64,000 bases of DNA from Gymnorhina tibicen (Eukaryota > Chordata > Aves > Passeriformes > Artamidae), in NCBI GenBank assembly GCA_013399875.1, contig VXAZ01006360.1, forward strand, positions 558,001 to 622,000, read 5' to 3'. The notes under the pieces were generated by a model, which ran no database searches, had not been told where the DNA came from, and worked only from the letters and a program-made list of their open reading frames with translations. Made by a program: the position numbers and the translations under genes. Below are positions 63,668 to 64,000 of the stretch, in pieces; the first letter of the stretch is position 1, and every line of letters starts with the position of its first letter.

Positions 63668-64000
63668 GTGAGGACAACAAATATTATCATCATAGTGTAT
63701 TTTACGTTTTATTGTGGCAAAACCAAATGACGAGAGGTGTTTCTCAATAAAAGAACTTCCTGATAGATATACTAACCTTTACAAATAGTTTGTTTTCCCT
63801 CTCCTTGCCCTCTATGGGTCAACCTACAAACGTAAAATGCCTATTTCATAATTTGTTTTCTACTCTTGACCAATTAATTAAATAATTTAATTATTTTAAA
63901 ATAATGGAAATATATATAGGAACAATGTACAATTCTCCTTTTCATTCCGTCATTTCCCCACACATTCCTTGAAAACAAACTTTAACATTAGTAACTTTAA
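63668..64000 (+). other. Start of intron 5, runs off the window
   Basis: Intronic sequence after the donor GTGAGG, increasingly AT-rich towards the right edge ('aattaattaaataatttaat'). No feature is seen. Confidence 0.6.

Noticed and set aside
1..64000. tRNA, rRNA, CRISPR array or bacterial-type operon
   Set aside because: No cloverleaf with A and B boxes, no rRNA landmarks and no regularly spaced repeats were seen. The sequence is a vertebrate gene-poor region with one spliced gene.

Overview
The window looks like nuclear DNA from a bird, most likely a neoavian. The evidence is the repeat content. There are many truncated CR1 LINE copies, several ending in the avian CR1 tail (ATTCTATGATTCTATGA or its complement). 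There are also two solo LTRs of endogenous-retrovirus type whose sequence I recognise as common in bird genomes. No bacterial-style genes, tRNAs, rRNAs or CRISPR arrays are visible, and nearly all long open frames are chance frames or lie in repeats.

Layout. About 1-52.8 kb is a gene-poor, AT-rich stretch with no coding gene I can support. It holds a solo LTR (627-1233), a decayed CR1/L3 reverse-transcriptase relic (about 2.2 kb), a poly-G run ending in the only N of the window (4392-4407), a possible MIR-like SINE relic (about 4.96-5.17 kb) and a second solo LTR (20384-20974). It also holds short CR1 tails, two long CR1 copies (37.41-37.95 kb minus, 42.02-42.83 kb plus), small tandem repeats and one isolated CpG-rich patch (37.03-37.39 kb). 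Several AT-rich, repeat-free blocks have the look of conserved regulatory DNA, but this cannot be tested without other genomes.

The one gene I can support starts near 53.3 kb and runs off the right edge on the plus strand. It has a CpG-island promoter (about 53.22-53.72 kb), a probable non-coding first exon with a donor at 53417, and four consecutive coding exons: 54013-54121 (ATG at 54050), 56261-56369, 58482-59132 and 63582-63667. All introns are GT-AG and the phases fit (0, 1, 1, 0). Together they encode the first 306 residues of a Ser/Asp-rich, probably disordered protein. I do not recognise the family and give no symbol. Two introns carry sense CR1 fragments and one carries a perfect 14-bp hairpin.

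The main points for follow-up are the identity of this gene, its overlapping upstream ORF, the antisense CR1 copy that abuts its CpG island, the orphan CpG patch at 37 kb with a CTCF-like motif, and an isolated exon-like segment at 25.2 kb.
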